Shown piece after piece: positions 1 through 14,594 of a DNA stretch of 64,000 nucleotides. The notes beneath the pieces were generated by a model. The model was not told the DNA's origin, ran no database searches, and saw only the letters and a program-made list of their open reading frames with translations. Made by a program: the position numbers and the translations under genes. Source of the DNA: Cepaea nemoralis (taxonomy: Eukaryota > Mollusca > Gastropoda > Stylommatophora > Helicidae). Within the stretch, counting starts at the first letter, position 1. Each line of letters opens with the position of its first letter. The DNA lies in NCBI GenBank assembly GCA_014155875.1, contig JACEFZ010005535.1, positions 50,001 through 114,000 of the forward strand, read 5' to 3'.

Positions 1-124
1 ATCCAGTGAGCAATAATCAATTGATTATGTGGTTGTTTCGGGATTTGAAATTTAAATATTGAGCACAACCCATTACTGGCAACGCTGATCGCATTCTGGT
101 ATGAACCTAAGGCCTACCCACGTC
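1..124 (-). repeat. tRNA-unit SINE (family 2), 3' part plus junction with a second unit
   Basis: Read on the minus strand, 124 to 1 gives the block TTAGGTTCATACCAGAATGCGATC, the AATATTTAAAT motif, GAAACAACC, and then the start of another unit (TTGCTCACTGGAT). The same end-to-start junction is seen near 14,870 and 56,200. No gene is visible here. Confidence 0.7.
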
Positions 125-525
125 AAGAAGAATATGATGTTGGTTTGTGACTCAACTCAACTTTCTGGTATTGTTTGTTGAATTCTAGTTGAAGAAGAAT
201 ATGATGTTGGTTTGTGACTCAACTCAACTTTCTGGTATTGTTTGTTGAATTCTAGTTGAAGAAGAATATGATGTTGGTTTGTGACTCAACTCAACTTTCT
301 TGTATTGTTTGTTGAATTCTAGTTGAAGAAGAATATGATGTTGGTTTGTGACTCAACTCAACTTTCTGGTATTGTTTGTTGAATTCTAGTTGAAGAAGAA
401 TATGATGTTGGTTTGTGACTCAACTCAACTTTCTTGTATTGTTTGTTGAATGCCAGTTGAATAAGAATGTGATGTCGGTTTTTGACTCAACTCAACTTTC
501 TTCTATCGTCTGTGAACTAAACTTC
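125..525. repeat. 67-bp tandem repeat, about 6 copies
   Basis: The motif AAGAAGAATATGATG recurs at 125, 192, 259, 326, 393 and (diverged) 460, a period of 67 bp. The copies are nearly identical except the last. It contains GACTCAACTCAACTTTC. Confidence 0.95.
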
Positions 526-539
526 AGCATCAATTATTT

Positions 540-575
540 TAGAAGAGGAGAAAGGAGATTTGGAGGAGGGAGGGT

Positions 576-606
<31 letters not shown>

Positions 607-700
607 GGAAAGAAAGAGAAGAGGAGAGGAGGAGGGTGAGTATGGGGGGGGGAGCAAGGTGAAGATACATGAAGGATTTGTAGGGGAGGAGGAGGCAACA
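540..700. repeat. Purine-rich low-complexity tract with GT and poly-G runs
   Basis: GAGG/GGGA-rich sequence with a (GT)n run and a poly-G run of about 18. Run lengths here are prone to sequencing error. Confidence 0.9.
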
Positions 701-792
701 ACAACAAAATTTAACTGTTGTTATTGACCACTCCAAGATTCTATTTCCTGATCACATTAAAATGTTTATATTTTTTAAATGACATCATACAG

Positions 793-912
793 GCAGCCTA
801 ACTTTCTTGAAAGTGAGCGCCTTCGTCAAGAAATTGAAGATCTTGAAGATGCCCTCATTCTTCATGGTCGCTTTCGGTCAGAAAGTGACAACAGTGTGAA
901 GGAAATGATCAG
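793..912 (+). CDS. Kinase gene exon 1 (first visible): charged helical segment
   Basis: Acceptor ATACAG ends at 792 and donor AG|GTACTT starts at 913. The exon enters with one base of a codon and leaves with two (phase 2). The peptide is rich in Glu, Arg, Leu and Asp (for example [16 protein letters not shown]) and should be helical, possibly a short coiled coil. Its two trailing bases AG join the first base of exon 2 to make Arg. There is no plausible initiator ATG in the exon itself, so the true start lies further 5'. Confidence 0.75.
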
Positions 913-3020
913 GTACTTTTGTTTCATTGTAAGCAACAGTTATTGTTTAATCTTTGAGCCACAGTGATACCAGCACCTAGGTCAAGGTAAGGAAATTCAA
1001 GGTAGAAACAAATGCAGCGTATTGTCTGCTTTTTAAAATTTCCAGCTGCAGAGTGGGTTTTAGTGTGTGCATAGTGCATATGATGCACACTGGCTTTTCC
1101 AGGGTTTTGTCCTTTACTGTTGACCATATGTGTTGCCTCAATCTGTTGCACTTATATGTTGCCCTAATCTATTGCACTTATATGTTGCCCTAATTTGTTA
1201 TCCTTATCTGAGAAGACTAGACATTCAATCCATCACACATTATAAAGGCAAGTATACACGCAAAAGTCATTAAGTAACAGGAATTTTATTATAAAGTGCA
1301 TGGAAGAATATGGACAACAGAAAATCTTATTTTAGGACATTCTATCTAATACACCTTGAGTTGTACCAGATCTGTCCCAGTTAGCCGTGGACATCTTACA
1401 TCTAAATCAATCTGCCCCCTGATGAACTCATTAACTGTGGTAGTGCAATGGGGGGGGGGGGGGGGGAATTGCGTGATCTCGAGGTATGGGGTCTGCCTCA
1501 AATGCTGGGGGTCCCAGGTTCAAGCCCCGGTGAGGACCGGGATTTATTTCACGTGGACTTCTGGTAATAAAATTTCCCCTGGTCTCTGGGTAGTGAGATC
1601 GGACGCCCATGTGTATTGTTGCGCACATAAAAAATCCCTTGGCAGTTGGAAATCGAAAAAGAGTAGCCTAACGGCGCTGCCTGGGCAAAATTTTGCGTTA
1701 AAAATCTACCCAAAGTATTTTAGGATCCTCGCCGGTGCTACGGAGTTTGTGCACTGAACTGAGTTTCTCCAGACTCAGGTTTGAGTTAGGAGAAGACCAG
1801 AGCACTTATGGGTTACACCTGTGTGCTGTGATGTTGATCCATCGACTAAACTAAACTAAACTAGTGCAATGGTTATTATGCATATCTATTGGCTTGGTAA
1901 TCATGAATTTAAATCCACGGTGAGGCACATTTTAACAATTGTCTCGAGCCTCAGCCCTGAAATGTTGGCAGTAAAGGTGGCCAGCATGATATCGACCACA
2001 TCGCTAATTGAATGCTGATTGGTCTATACAAATATGGAGTTTAGCACCATATATTCAGTATGCCTCAATACATGAAAAGGGCCCGTTACTCTAACTGAGC
2101 AACTCAGCACACGTTTATTAATTGCTCTGTACATTGCATATGCCGGCTTCGTGGCTTAGAGGTTATGACTTTTCTCCGTAATCTCGTATACTCTCATTGG
2201 TAACGTGATGACGGTGAGAATCACCAGTGGTTCGAATCGCATCGGTAACTTATGGGGTATGTGAGCCGGCCGCTCAGAAAGCAATGGCAAACTACTGAGC
2301 GTAATCTTGCCAAGAAATCAACATACAGCTGAAAGATGCTGGTGTTGACAGCGATGTCCTGTAAAGGATATGCAACAACAACAGAAAACATTGCATATGC
2401 TTGTTAACTCTTTCTCTTTTAGACAATTTTCTTTGTTAAGTCTTTTCATCTCAGTTGTTCTTTATTAACTCCTTCTCTCATCAACAGTTGTTCTTTGTTA
2501 ACTCTTTCTCTCTTAGGCAGTTACTTTTTGTTAACTCTTTCTCTCTTAGGCAGTTACTTTTTGTTAACTCTTTCTCTCTTAGGCAGTTACTCTTTGTTAA
2601 CTCTTTCTGTCTTAGACAGTTGTTCTTTGTTTACTCTTTTCATCTTAGTTGTTCTTTGTTAACTCTTTCTCTCATAGTCAATTGTTCTTTGTTAATTCTC
2701 TCTCTGCCTTAGATAGTTGTTCTTTTTTTTAAACTCTTTCTGCTTAGATGATAGTTCTTTGTTAACTCTCGCTGTCTTAATTGTTTTTTTTAACTCTTTC
2801 TGTCTTAGTTCTTTGTTAACTCTTTCTATCTTAGACAATTCTTTGTTAACCTTCTGTCTTAGATAGTTTCTTTATTAACTCTTTCTGTCCTAGATAGTGT
2901 TCTTTATTAACTCTTCATGTCTTAGTCTGTGTTCTTTTATATCTCTTTCTATATTAGTCAGTGTTCTTTTTTAGCTCGTTCTGTCCAGCTGGATAACAAA
3001 TAATACAATTAGTATAGAAA

Positions 3021-3064
<44 letters not shown>

Positions 3065-6000
3065 AGTGCCATGCCCTGCTGGCGTAGGCGTTCATGGCTC
3101 TCCACAGATCTCGGTCTTTGGTGTTCTGGATAAACTCTGCTGATGATATTCCTCCATGCCACCGTCTCAATCCGTCCAGCATCATTTCTCTTGGTCTGCC
3201 TCTGCCTCTCTTCCCCTCGATCTTTCCAGTTGTCACTGATGTTCTCCAATGCCTCTCTTCTCATCACATGACCAAAGAAAGCTGTTTGTCTCTTTCTTAT
3301 TGTTGTATATAGTGTTCTAGTTTTATTAGTCTCTTTCAGGCAATCGTTGTTAGTTACTTTGGCAGTCCAAGGAATTTGCAACATTCGTCTAAAAACCACA
3401 TCTCTGTTGCTTCTAAGTTCTTCCTAATTTGTTCATTTACATTCCAAGATTCACTGCCATACAGCAAAAGAGGTTCTATATAGCATTTTAGCACTCTCTT
3501 ACATTCATTGATAGCGACTTATTGCATAAGATACTCTTCATTTTCTGAAATGCGGCTTTTGCCTGCACTATTCTGCTCTTAATCTCTCTTGTACATCTTA
3601 CATGATGTTATAAGTGTCCCTAGGTATTTAAAATTATCCACTTGGTTGAGAATTTCTCCTTCTATTTCTATGTCACATTTTGGTGTCCCCATTTTCTTTG
3701 ATATCACCATTGTTACTGTTTTCTTGATATTCAAGGAGAGTCCTTTCTGTGCACTCTCTGATACTACAATGTCCAATAATTGTTGTAGATCTTTTGCATT
3801 ATCCGCCACCAATACTGTGTCATCTGCATTGCGTATATTGTTTATATTATATCCTCCAATTAGTATTCATGGCTTCTCTTTGATCTCTCTCATTATTACT
3901 TCGCTATATAGGGAGAAGAGATCGGGTGAAAAGACACACCCCTGTCGTACTCCTAGCTTTATCTGTTCGTAACTCATCATCATCAAGTGCTGTGCTGGCT
4001 GGCGTAGGCGTTCATGGCTCTCCACAGATCTCGGTCTTTGGTGTTCTGAATCAACTCTGCTGATGATATTCCTCCATGCCACCGTCTCAATCCGTCCAGC
4101 ATCATTTCTCTTGGTCTGCCTCTGCCTCTCTTCCCCTCGATCTTTCCAGTTGTCACGATGTTCTCCAATGCCTCTCTTCTCATCACATGACCAAAGAAAG
4201 CTGTTTGTCTCTTTCTTATTGTTGTATATAGTGTTCTAGTTTCATTAGCCTCTTTGAGGCAATCAGTTGGTAACTACATCAGCTTAATTAAATTATCAGA
4301 TGACAGAGAAGATTGCAGAGTCATCATTAATGACTAGTCCAGGCAGAGACCTGAAGGAAAAATGTAGGAATTTATAGTATTATTTCTAATTCAGCTACTC
4401 TGTGCTGTGGTGAACGGAGTTATGGACGCAATTTGCATTCTCACATACCACATTCCAAACACAGCTATGGGCGATTTGAAAGAATTCCGCCATACGCTGA
4501 TTTTCGAACAATGGTATGAGTGCTGGTCGTTCAGAAAGCAATGGCAAACTACTGAATGTAAACTTGCCAAGAAATCACAAACAGCCAAAAAATGCTTATA
4601 TTGACTGCTTTGTCCTGTAAAGGATATTCAACTAACTTATTTTAGAATTAAATGCAAAAGTAACCAAAGAATTACTTTGTTTTTCATTAGAAAAGAGTTA
4701 GGAACAACTCATTGGGAACATGGAGGTGAGGGCAAGCTGACGACCTACACATCAGGCAAAGATCTGTGTCATCAAGGAATTAAAATGGATCCCTTTGTTC
4801 ATGAAAAGGCAAAAGACAGGAAGAAGCAGTGCACAGTGTCAGATGATAAGGATGGTGGCAGACCTAAGAGGGATAAAGAGAAATCTAATTCTAGTACGTG
4901 TGCATCAGTTGATAAACAGGTTAGCATTGATTTGACATGAACAATATTGTTATGTTTAATTCTAATCCTCCTCCTCCTCCTCCTCCTCCTCCTCCTCCTC
5001 CTCCTCCTCCTCCCCTCCTCCTCCTCCTCCTCCTCCTCCTCCTCCTCCTCCTCCTCCTCCTCCTCCTCCTCTATGTTAGAAGGTGATCAGGCATTGGTCA
5101 TGCCTCTAAAGGGCTTTAATTTTGAAGAAATTGTGATAACCTTGGAGAATGGTGAAACTTCAACATTTCTGTCTATAAGTCTGAAGTGATGTTAAATTGT
5201 CGTCTGCACTATGGACGTGCCTGTGTTAACTTGTAATATACACACATGCAAAAAAAAAACCTATCTGTTTTAGAATCTCATTTTCTGGAGTAAATTACGG
5301 GTCATGATAAATAACAATCACTGTGACGTCGACGTCTTGACAGACAATGATTGTGCTTCAAAAAAGGCATAATAACTACAACCCATGGCGGGGACCTTGG
5401 GTGGAGTTATACCTCTCTATAGCACAGAGCCTGGGCTGAATTTGTAGAGACCTTGTGTTGCCCATGCAGTAAGGTCCCTCTCTCAGTTAGTAATAATAAT
5501 TTGAAACTGATTGCTTAAGTCTGATCTGTAACTGAAAATCCCATCCCATTTCAACACACAGATTACCAGAAATCACTTACAGCGATACAGGTACAGAATA
5601 ACAGTCATATAAAATTTGTTGCGTGTCCTTTACAGGACATTGCCATCAACCTCAACAGTGTTTGGTTGTTTGTGATTGACTAAGCTATTTTTACGTTCAG
5701 TAGTTTGCCATTGTTTTGAGTTGAGTTGAGTCAAGAATTGACATCATAGCACTCAGGACATTCCCATATGTGCTCTGTCCTCATCTTCAATGGTCAGCGA
5801 AGAGTCCCAGTACTAATGTTACCAGTTGCAGCCTGATTATGTGTCCATCTGGCCTTTCCTCAGAGTCATGAGTGTCACCCAGTTCCTCTGGTCACTCCCT
5901 GTATTGTTTTTTGAACGAATAGTCATAAATTTAACTTAATTTGGACTTGTATGATCTCAGTTACTTTAGACACTCTAAGTGGAGTTTGATAAAATTGGGG

Positions 6001-9000
6001 TGATTGTGTTGGGCGACAGCAGGTGATCAAATTAAACTAAGAGTAAAGTTTATTGCTGTCTTAAAAATTATACCATAAATTTGTTTGTTTTTTTCCCATA
6101 AGTATACAATAAATCATATCTTGTTACTTACATAGTTAAAAGTCTTCTTATTAATTTATGTCTTCTCTATATCATTTTTCAGGTCATGAAGTTGAAGAAA
6201 GTTAAATCAACCTTGGAGCTAAGGGACATAATGTCTGACGTGGAGAAAATGTCTGAGCTGAAAATTACAAGTATCAAAGCCACGGCAACCATTAAAGAGT
6301 CATGTGAAATTACATTTGATACAGCAGAAATAAAACAAGATGCCACTAACAAAACTCCAAGTCTGAAAGATGAAATATCAGTTAAGAGGAAAGTAAAGTC
6401 GAGTCTGAAAAAAGCAAATTATAGTTCTAAATTACATGTAAATACAGTTGAAAGAAAACAGTGGAAGGCCAGATATAACAATTCCTTACCAGAATCTTCA
6501 AGCGTTTTAGATACTTGTAAAATAGCAGCTAAAGAGATGACAAAAACAGACCAAAATATGTTTGACAATAAAACAGTTTCAAACTTATTTACTCAAGAAA
6601 CTGGTGGTAATTTCACATCAGGAATACAATCTTCATTTAACAGTTCAGACAAAAATAATGTAGTCACAACAAGTAAATTAAATACACAGGAATTAGATGG
6701 TAGAAAGGACACTGATAAAACATTGATGTCTGAGGCTGTTAATCATACAAATGTATCAGACAATAACACATTTATTAATGAACTGTTGAATAATGATTAT
6801 GAATACTCAAAATCAAATATACTAGTAGGAAATGTGTACTGCAATAAAAACAGTCGTGATGATTCAAGATTTCTTTCATCAAATCAAGACAAGAGGGTCT
6901 CAAATCAAGACAAGAGAGTCTCAGCAAATCAAGACCAGAGATTTGATAAAAAAGATAAGTGGGCTGAAAGAAACAATGGTGTTCTATTTATAGACTCAGA
7001 TTACATTTGGGTTCCTTGTAGCAGTTCTTGTACTAATGATGGCGGTGGTGATATTTTCACTGATTTTGATGCACTGGAAGACCCACAAACACCTCTACAT
7101 GAAGGCTATGAACATGCCTGTTTGTCTAATCCAGATTCTTGTCAGAATGATAAACAGCAAAAGGAAATAAGTGAGAAAATGTTATCTTTTACAGATAGTT
7201 TTAACATCTTCAGCACAAGAAAGGAAGACGTTTCGGCTGTGCAACCGTCAGTGACATCATTGACAAACTTTAAGATTGATAATGTGAATATAAGTTCAGA
7301 ACTGGCTTCTTCACTGACAAACATTCACACTGATCACGTGCATATAAAGTCAGAACTGGCTTCTTCACTGAGCGGTTCAAATTATGGACAAGTAGATTCC
7401 AGGTCTTTGCAGGCAGTGTCACATGCGGATATGAGTGTGAACCAGCAGGGGATTGTGAGTGCTATATCTTCATCACTTCCAGAGACAGGTGAGTCATTTA
7501 CCTTCAACCTCATGACTTGTTGGGTTTTAGCCACTTTGGACAAAAGAGGAAGAGGTAGAATAGATCAAATGAAAACAATTATAATACAGACGCAGGTCAG
7601 CATGGCTGAATGGGTAAGAACGCTTGTTCTTAAACTTCCAGTGTGCCGATGTCGAGGTAGCGGGTTTAACCCCTAAATCTGTCAGTTGGACTAAAATGTT
7701 GACTTCTCATTGTTGACTTGGGGATATACATTACAAGTACCTCAGAAGTTGGAGTGGGTTCGCCAGATGGTGACGGACACTAGTAATAGGGACAGCTAAT
7801 CCACACACAAAAACAGTTTAGTGTACTAGAAGTAGAGCACTGTATGGATTATGCTTGAGTTCAAAGCAAGCAAACGTTAAAACAAATATTTGTTAACGTT
7901 CTTGTGCTGACATTCCACAAGATGTGAACATTGAAGAAAACTGGCTCATAAACAACATGGTGACTCAGAAACTGAAACAACATAAACAACATGGTGACTC
8001 AGAAACTGAAACACTTTGGACATGTTAAATGTGAGTGTGGCTGGGAAAGAACAGTGATGGAAGGCGTGGTTCCTAGAACAGTGATGGAAAGCATAGTTCC
8101 TAGAACAGGCGGGGTTGACCAGCACGAAGAAAGCAACAGAACAGTGCAGACACCTTGTGCATGAGGGTGTATGAGGCTGCATGAGGCTGCATGAGGGTCA
8201 CAAGGCTGTATGAGGCTGCACAAGGGTGCATGAGGCTGCACAAGGTTGCATGAGGGTGCATAAGGCTGCACAAGGGTCATAAGGCTGCAGGAGGCTGTAT
8301 GAGTATGCATGAGGCTGCATGAGGGTGCAGAAGGCTGCACAAGGTTGCATTAGGGTGCATGAGGCTGCACGAGAGTGCAGGAGGCTGCATAAAGCTGCAT
8401 GAGGCTGCATTAGAGTGCATGAGGCTGCACGAGAGTGCAGGAGGCTGCATGAGGGAGAAGAAATGTCCAGAGATGGAGAAACTTTTCTGCAGGCTATGAT
8501 GAGAGCACAATTCTGCAAAGGAATTGCTATATCATAATGATGTTCTTATTAAGTACTGTGGTCAAAAGCAGTTAGTGAAGTCTCTGAGGAGGTCAAACCT
8601 GACAAAAATCATGCTTATGTTTTGTGTGCCAGGCTACGCAATTGAAGAGGAAACAAACAAGCTATAGGCTTGAAAGCCAGCTACTGTGGAAAGCGTACGA
8701 GCAATGGACTGGGCTGGTATAGTGAATAGTGTCAGAGACACAAAGCAATTAAACAAACCAAGTAGCTACTGCAAATCTGCAACCTTGACGAGACTGCAAA
8801 AATCAAGAGGTGTGAAGCCAATCTAGAGCACTATACAGGTGGTCAAAAGGGAATGGTCAACCAAAACAGGTCTGGTGTCATCAACCACTAACTGCTGGGG
8901 GAGATACTTAAGTGGATTTTGAGTCATTCATTATGCAGTGAGGATTGATTGATTGATTGATTTAGGAACCGACATCACAGCATTCGGGACATTCCCATAA

Positions 9001-12000
9001 GCGCTCCTTCAGTGAGGATAATTTGATTACTAACTAACTGTATTAATGTTCTCAACAAATACACTGTATTTGATGCAGCCTTGCCTTCTTCAAACTCACA
9101 GTGTTCCTTCCCTATTTCTGGTTTTATTTTCTGCCTAACCCTTTGCATTATGATATCTTCTTCTTCTGCTGCGTTCATCTGGAGTTTTTTTTCTTCTTTT
9201 TCGAACGTGATTGTGTTGTGCCTGTTTACAGCAGAGCTGCGTTCTTGCGCCGTTAGGCCGACACATCCATCTTCTGCGGGCATTTGTTGACCGGGTTAAC
9301 CTTCCCGGGGGCATAATGATATTCATAGCACAATCTTTATAATGTGACTCATTATGTTAATTTTTCAATGTTGATCAGATTCTAAGGCTCCTGATGTCTT
9401 CGGGATTCTAATAAGTAAAGATTTACATAAGTAAAGTATTTCTTCAGTACTGATCACTTCATCTGTACGGCTAATCAAAAGTCATTAGACATTTTTGTCC
9501 ATAAAATGTCTAAATTCTTTATTTTAATGTAGCCCATCTAACTACATCAGTCAATATTAAAGACATTTATTTATATTCCTTCTTTTCCATTTTCAGATTT
9601 TCCCCAAGGAAAACCATCACATGATGTGGATGTGGAATCCTGGCTACACAGCTTGGGACTTGATTTTGTAGAACATTATGTTCAGCTTTTCCACGATCAC
9701 CAGCTAGACATGTCTAGAGTTCAGCTCCTGTCTACCAGCGACCTACGAGAGATGGGCATTCATGGCCTAGGTCCAATCATGAAAATTATGAAGGGTGTGT
9801 TGGTGCTTGGGCGGGATAAAGGGTTTCTTTGTGGGTCAAGTGATTATACCAGCAATGGTGATAAACAAAGGCAATATGGGGACACCGATGCAACGAACTT
9901 GGATAATCACAGAGATATACGTGATCACACTGAAATGTCTACAAAGTGTTCTCATGGCTTGAACAATGGTGCTAACAATAATAATGTGTGCAAATTAAAA
10001 CACAGCCGTAGTAAAACTTGCCAAAAAGTGCTGACTTCACCTAGAGAGCCAGGACAAGGAGCTGTAGTAAACAGTTTGTGTGATAACAGGCTAGCAGAAC
10101 AGGACTTTGGTATTACGGCTGATATGAAGGTTTCTGATGATGATAGTGATGCTGTATATGGAGTGTCCTATGGTGTAGAAGGGGTGTTGGGGGAGAACTC
10201 AAAACTCAAACAAACTCTAAATCAGAGACAAGCACTCATCAAAAGAAGAGCCAAACAGCCAGTGTTGGAAGTGTCTGGCCAGCCGCCAGTCAATTGTAAA
10301 GGTAATCATAGTTTTGTAATAGGTCTTTACTTTGTCAGTTGTTGTTTGAAGAGGTCAAAATATATGGAGTAAGATGTACTTACTCTTCAAGCTGACTGAG
10401 GCATTGGAAAATATTGAAAAGATTAGTAGTAAAAGAAGCAAGGACAGACCGATAAATATTATGCTGGGTGGACTAGGATGGTGGCATGAACAATATCATC
10501 AGTGGAATTGCTGGTCCACATGGCCGAATGAATAAGAGCGCGTGTTCTTAAACATCCGGTGTGCTGATGCTTAGATTAGGGGTTCAACGCCTACACAGAA
10601 CAGCTGAACTAAAATGTTGACCTGTCATCCTTGACTTGGGGACATTAATTACAAGTACCTCTGAAGTCAGAGTGGGTTCATCTGATGGCGAGGGACACTG
10701 TTAATATGGAAAACTAATCCTCGCGCTAAATTCAGTCCATCACTACTATAAATAGTGTGTATGGACAATGCTTGAGTTCAAAAGTGGGCGAGCTTAAAGA
10801 AAAAAATCAGTGGAATTGATCTAGAACATCAGGGATTGATATCTGTGGAGATTCACGAAGGCCTATGCCAATTTTTAAGGCACATGATGATGATGAGTAG
10901 TCAATTTGGCCTTCTCTTCTTGATTTCCAACTGCAGAGGGTCTTTTAACATGCAAACATTCACATGGATACTTCAAGTGTTTTGCCCTTGGTTAGACATC
11001 TAATTCATTATCCCAGGATTTGGTGCAGGGGGTGTGTGCGTCATGTTTGTTTGTATACCATATTGTTTTTATTTTGTAAAAAACCTACACAGTCAACAAT
11101 ATGAAATTACCAGGTCTGTATGTCATTTGGAAGGAAGCAAATCTTAGAATAGCCAGCCATCTTCACTTAAAAAAAACTTAGAAATCAGCCTGAGACTTCT
11201 GGGATATGAAATTAAATGTGAAACTGGCAGATAAGATAAACATAGAAGACAGTGAAAAGACAGCAGAAAAGAAATCAGTATGGACACTGTTTGCCAAATG
11301 CTAAGGATGACTAAACACTTATGTGCCCAATGTACAGTAAAATGTTAGTTTCAGTCCATATAATATATTCTTAATAAAAGGAATAGTAGTTTGTCAGAAC
11401 AGTCTCCTGTGCTTGTGAGTCACCTCAATATGGCCTGCTTTTGTTTGCTTCCTATCAGGAATAGCTGTTACTGCACACAAATCCCATATGAAGGAAAAAC
11501 AGACGCGGGTGAAAGAAGCAAGTGGAAGAAGCATGAGGAGACAGAAACAGGTGAGTTATTTTGCCAGTGCATTGTGCATTCTTTGTTTTATACACATTAT
11601 CATCATTTTCATATCTCATCATGTTCCTCTTGTACCTTGCAGTGTCAAGGTGAAGCATAAACAGCGGGAGAGTGCCCATGTATGGATTTCATATATTGAG
11701 ATGATCAAGTACTCTATTATTCCCTCTGTCCATCGCTTCATGTATTGAAATTCCCATGGACTCTGTTATTCCCTCTATCCACCATTTACATGAGTCAGCC
11801 TCTTATTATGGGTTCATTTGGTCTGTAAATCATTGCTTGTTGTGGTCAGTTTGTATTATTTTATACTCTTTAAAAATTGTTTCTTATCAATGCCAGACTT
11901 GGTCCCTATCAACATCCCAGCAGAGAAAACTGTTACGTATGAGATCAAATGCTTGAAAAAGGGTGCAGGAGTTTTCAGAATTGACAGAATGTAAAGTGAC

Positions 12001-14558
12001 ATCAGAAATATGATAGGCATAACATAGAGCATAGGATTCATCAAGAAACAGCTCATGCAATGATTTGGGCATCTTAGGAAATCATGGACCAAGAAGAAAA
12101 AAATTAATGAAATTATAAGAATACGAAAGGCAAGAAGAGCTTTCATAACATGGAAGTGAAAGGAAATTAAGCTTAGTAACAAACTTAGAATTTGCTCAAA
12201 TGTTAAATCAGTACTACTGTATGAATTAGATACATGGATAAAGACTAAAACAGTAACTAATAAACTAACAACATTCATTACCAGGGGTATGGCAGAATAA
12301 CAGGAATAAAATGGTATGATGAGTCACCAATGTGGAGCTCATGAAGAGAACTAAACAATGTCAATGAATCAAGGGGTGAAGACAGGGTTCTGGTGCTGGG
12401 TAGGCCAGGCATTGAGAAAAGCTGATAATAGTATAACTAGGAAGTCCCTTGTCTATAAACCACAAGGCCAACGAAACAGACGGAGATCTAAAAACACACA
12501 GAGAAGAGAATTAGAGACCGAAATGGATAATATGGGGAAGACATGGAGGGAGCTGAAAGAGATAGCAAAGATGGCTTGGTGTGAATTGGTTGGGGGGCCT
12601 ATACTCATCTCATCTAATCTTATCTCATCTTGTTCCTCTTATACCTTGCGTGTTGAGGTGAAACATAAACAGTGGGAGAGTGCCCAGTTATGGTCTACAT
12701 AGATCGAGATTTCCATGGACTTTGCTATTCCCTCTGTCTATCATTTATATGGTCAGCGTCTTCTTCTGGTTCCATTTGATCTGCACATCATTGCTTTTTG
12801 TTGTATACTGTTAGTTGGTAGCCTAGTTATGTGACCAAATCAGAAAGCAGGTATTACTGTCTACTGTCATACGGTAGCTCAGTCATATCTGACTAAGACC
12901 TGACTTAAATAATTAAATATGCACAAAGGTAGGTTCTACAGCAGTGTATACAAGCGAGGAAACACCTGAAACTGCAGAACATTTACTACAAGACTGTGTC
13001 AAATACAGCTCAGAATCATCTAATTCATGGCCATCTGAAATAACTCTAACCGTCACACTACAAGACTGTGTCAAATACAGCTCAAAATCATCTAATTCAT
13101 GGCCAACTGACACAACTCTAAATGTCACACTACAAGACTTGTCAAATACAGCTCAGAATCATCTAATTCATGGTCATCTGAAACAACTCTAAACATCACA
13201 CTACAAGACTGTCAAATACAGCTCAGAATCATCTAATTCATGGCCAACTGACACAACTCTAAACGTCACACTCTCTGGAAGCCTGCAGGATCTGCAGAAG
13301 TCAGTATTGTTGAAGCAGGAAACAAAATTGCAGATATAGAATGACTCCATGTGAATGAGCAGAAGAAGAAGGATAATTTTTGTCAACTGAAATATCAGTC
13401 TTAGACTTAGAATACTTTATCTGTCATACTGTGACTGTCATTTACTGCCAATATAGTACCTTGCGGTGTATGGCTGAGGGGTCTTTGAGCCTGGCTAGTG
13501 CAGTCGCCGCGAACTGCAGGTTAGGATCTTTCTTTTTGCCCCCGACAGAAAAAAATCCCACACCTTACCGAAGGATCGAACCCGGATCTCCTGAATGAGA
13601 ATCTGGCGTTCTAGCTACTCAGCTATAAATATTTATGTCAGATTTTAGTGGTTAATAAATTAGTACTATTTACCTCTTTCATTTCCTGTTTTGATATTTG
13701 CTGTCTCTAGTATTATAGTGTTCTTGATTACTCTAATTGATATTGTAAATTCATTCTTTGCTTTTCCTAGGTGCAATATTTAACATTGTTTAAAAAAATA
13801 TAATGCATTTTTTTCATTTGCAGCTGCAAGATTCAGAGCTTAGGAGAGCTTCAGTTGGACAAAGGAATGAAAAAGATGGTCTGGATATAACATCACTTGA
13901 TGTGTGTAAGGTTCAAAGTGATCTAAGTGTTTCAGAAAAACAATCTGCGGATCCCAATTTTAGGACTTTGCAGCCGCCTTGTTTAGAACAGGACAGTTTA
14001 GAGCCGCCGAGGTGTTTACATTCTTTGGAGTTGAGTCAGGTGAATAATTGCCTTTCAGATAATGAATTAGTTTCTCCTACATCCGCAAAGAGAAGAAATG
14101 CACAGGAAAGAAAACATGAGAAAGACAATACAAGATCAGGCAATGTTATTGAAGAAGATAAACCAGTTTCGGTGAAAGCATATGCTAATGGTGATGACCA
14201 GACTCAAAAACTCCCTGACCAAGGTAATTTTAGAAGAGTCAATGAATCATCAAGAGAGAGAAATAGTAAAAACATCATTTCCTGTGTGGCCGTAGGTGAT
14301 GCTGTTATTACTGCAGATTCAACAGAAATTCAGAAAGACACAACAGTAGCACAACCAGTAACATTAATGGCAGCAACAACACATCTGCTGAAATCAAAGA
14401 GGTCACAACATTCATCAGCGAGGAGCAAAGACAATGGTCAGATTAGAAGACAACAAAGCAAACAGTCTGAGAAGTGAGTTGTATTTCACATGTAAATAGT
14501 TTTGTGCCAGTACACAAGCTCTGTTAAAGTCTAAATTAGACTTTGTTTTCATGATGAG

Positions 14559-14594
<36 letters not shown>

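Noticed and set aside
125..525. CRISPR-like array
   Set aside because: 67-bp units are contiguous with no variable spacers, in eukaryotic DNA.
4947..5189. Leu/Ser-run frame around the CCT repeat
   Set aside because: Microsatellite artefact in intron 2; not in phase with the kinase gene.
7594..7670. Functional tRNA-Leu gene
   Set aside because: tRNA-like head only; variable arm and acceptor do not close and the sequence continues into a SINE body repeated elsewhere.
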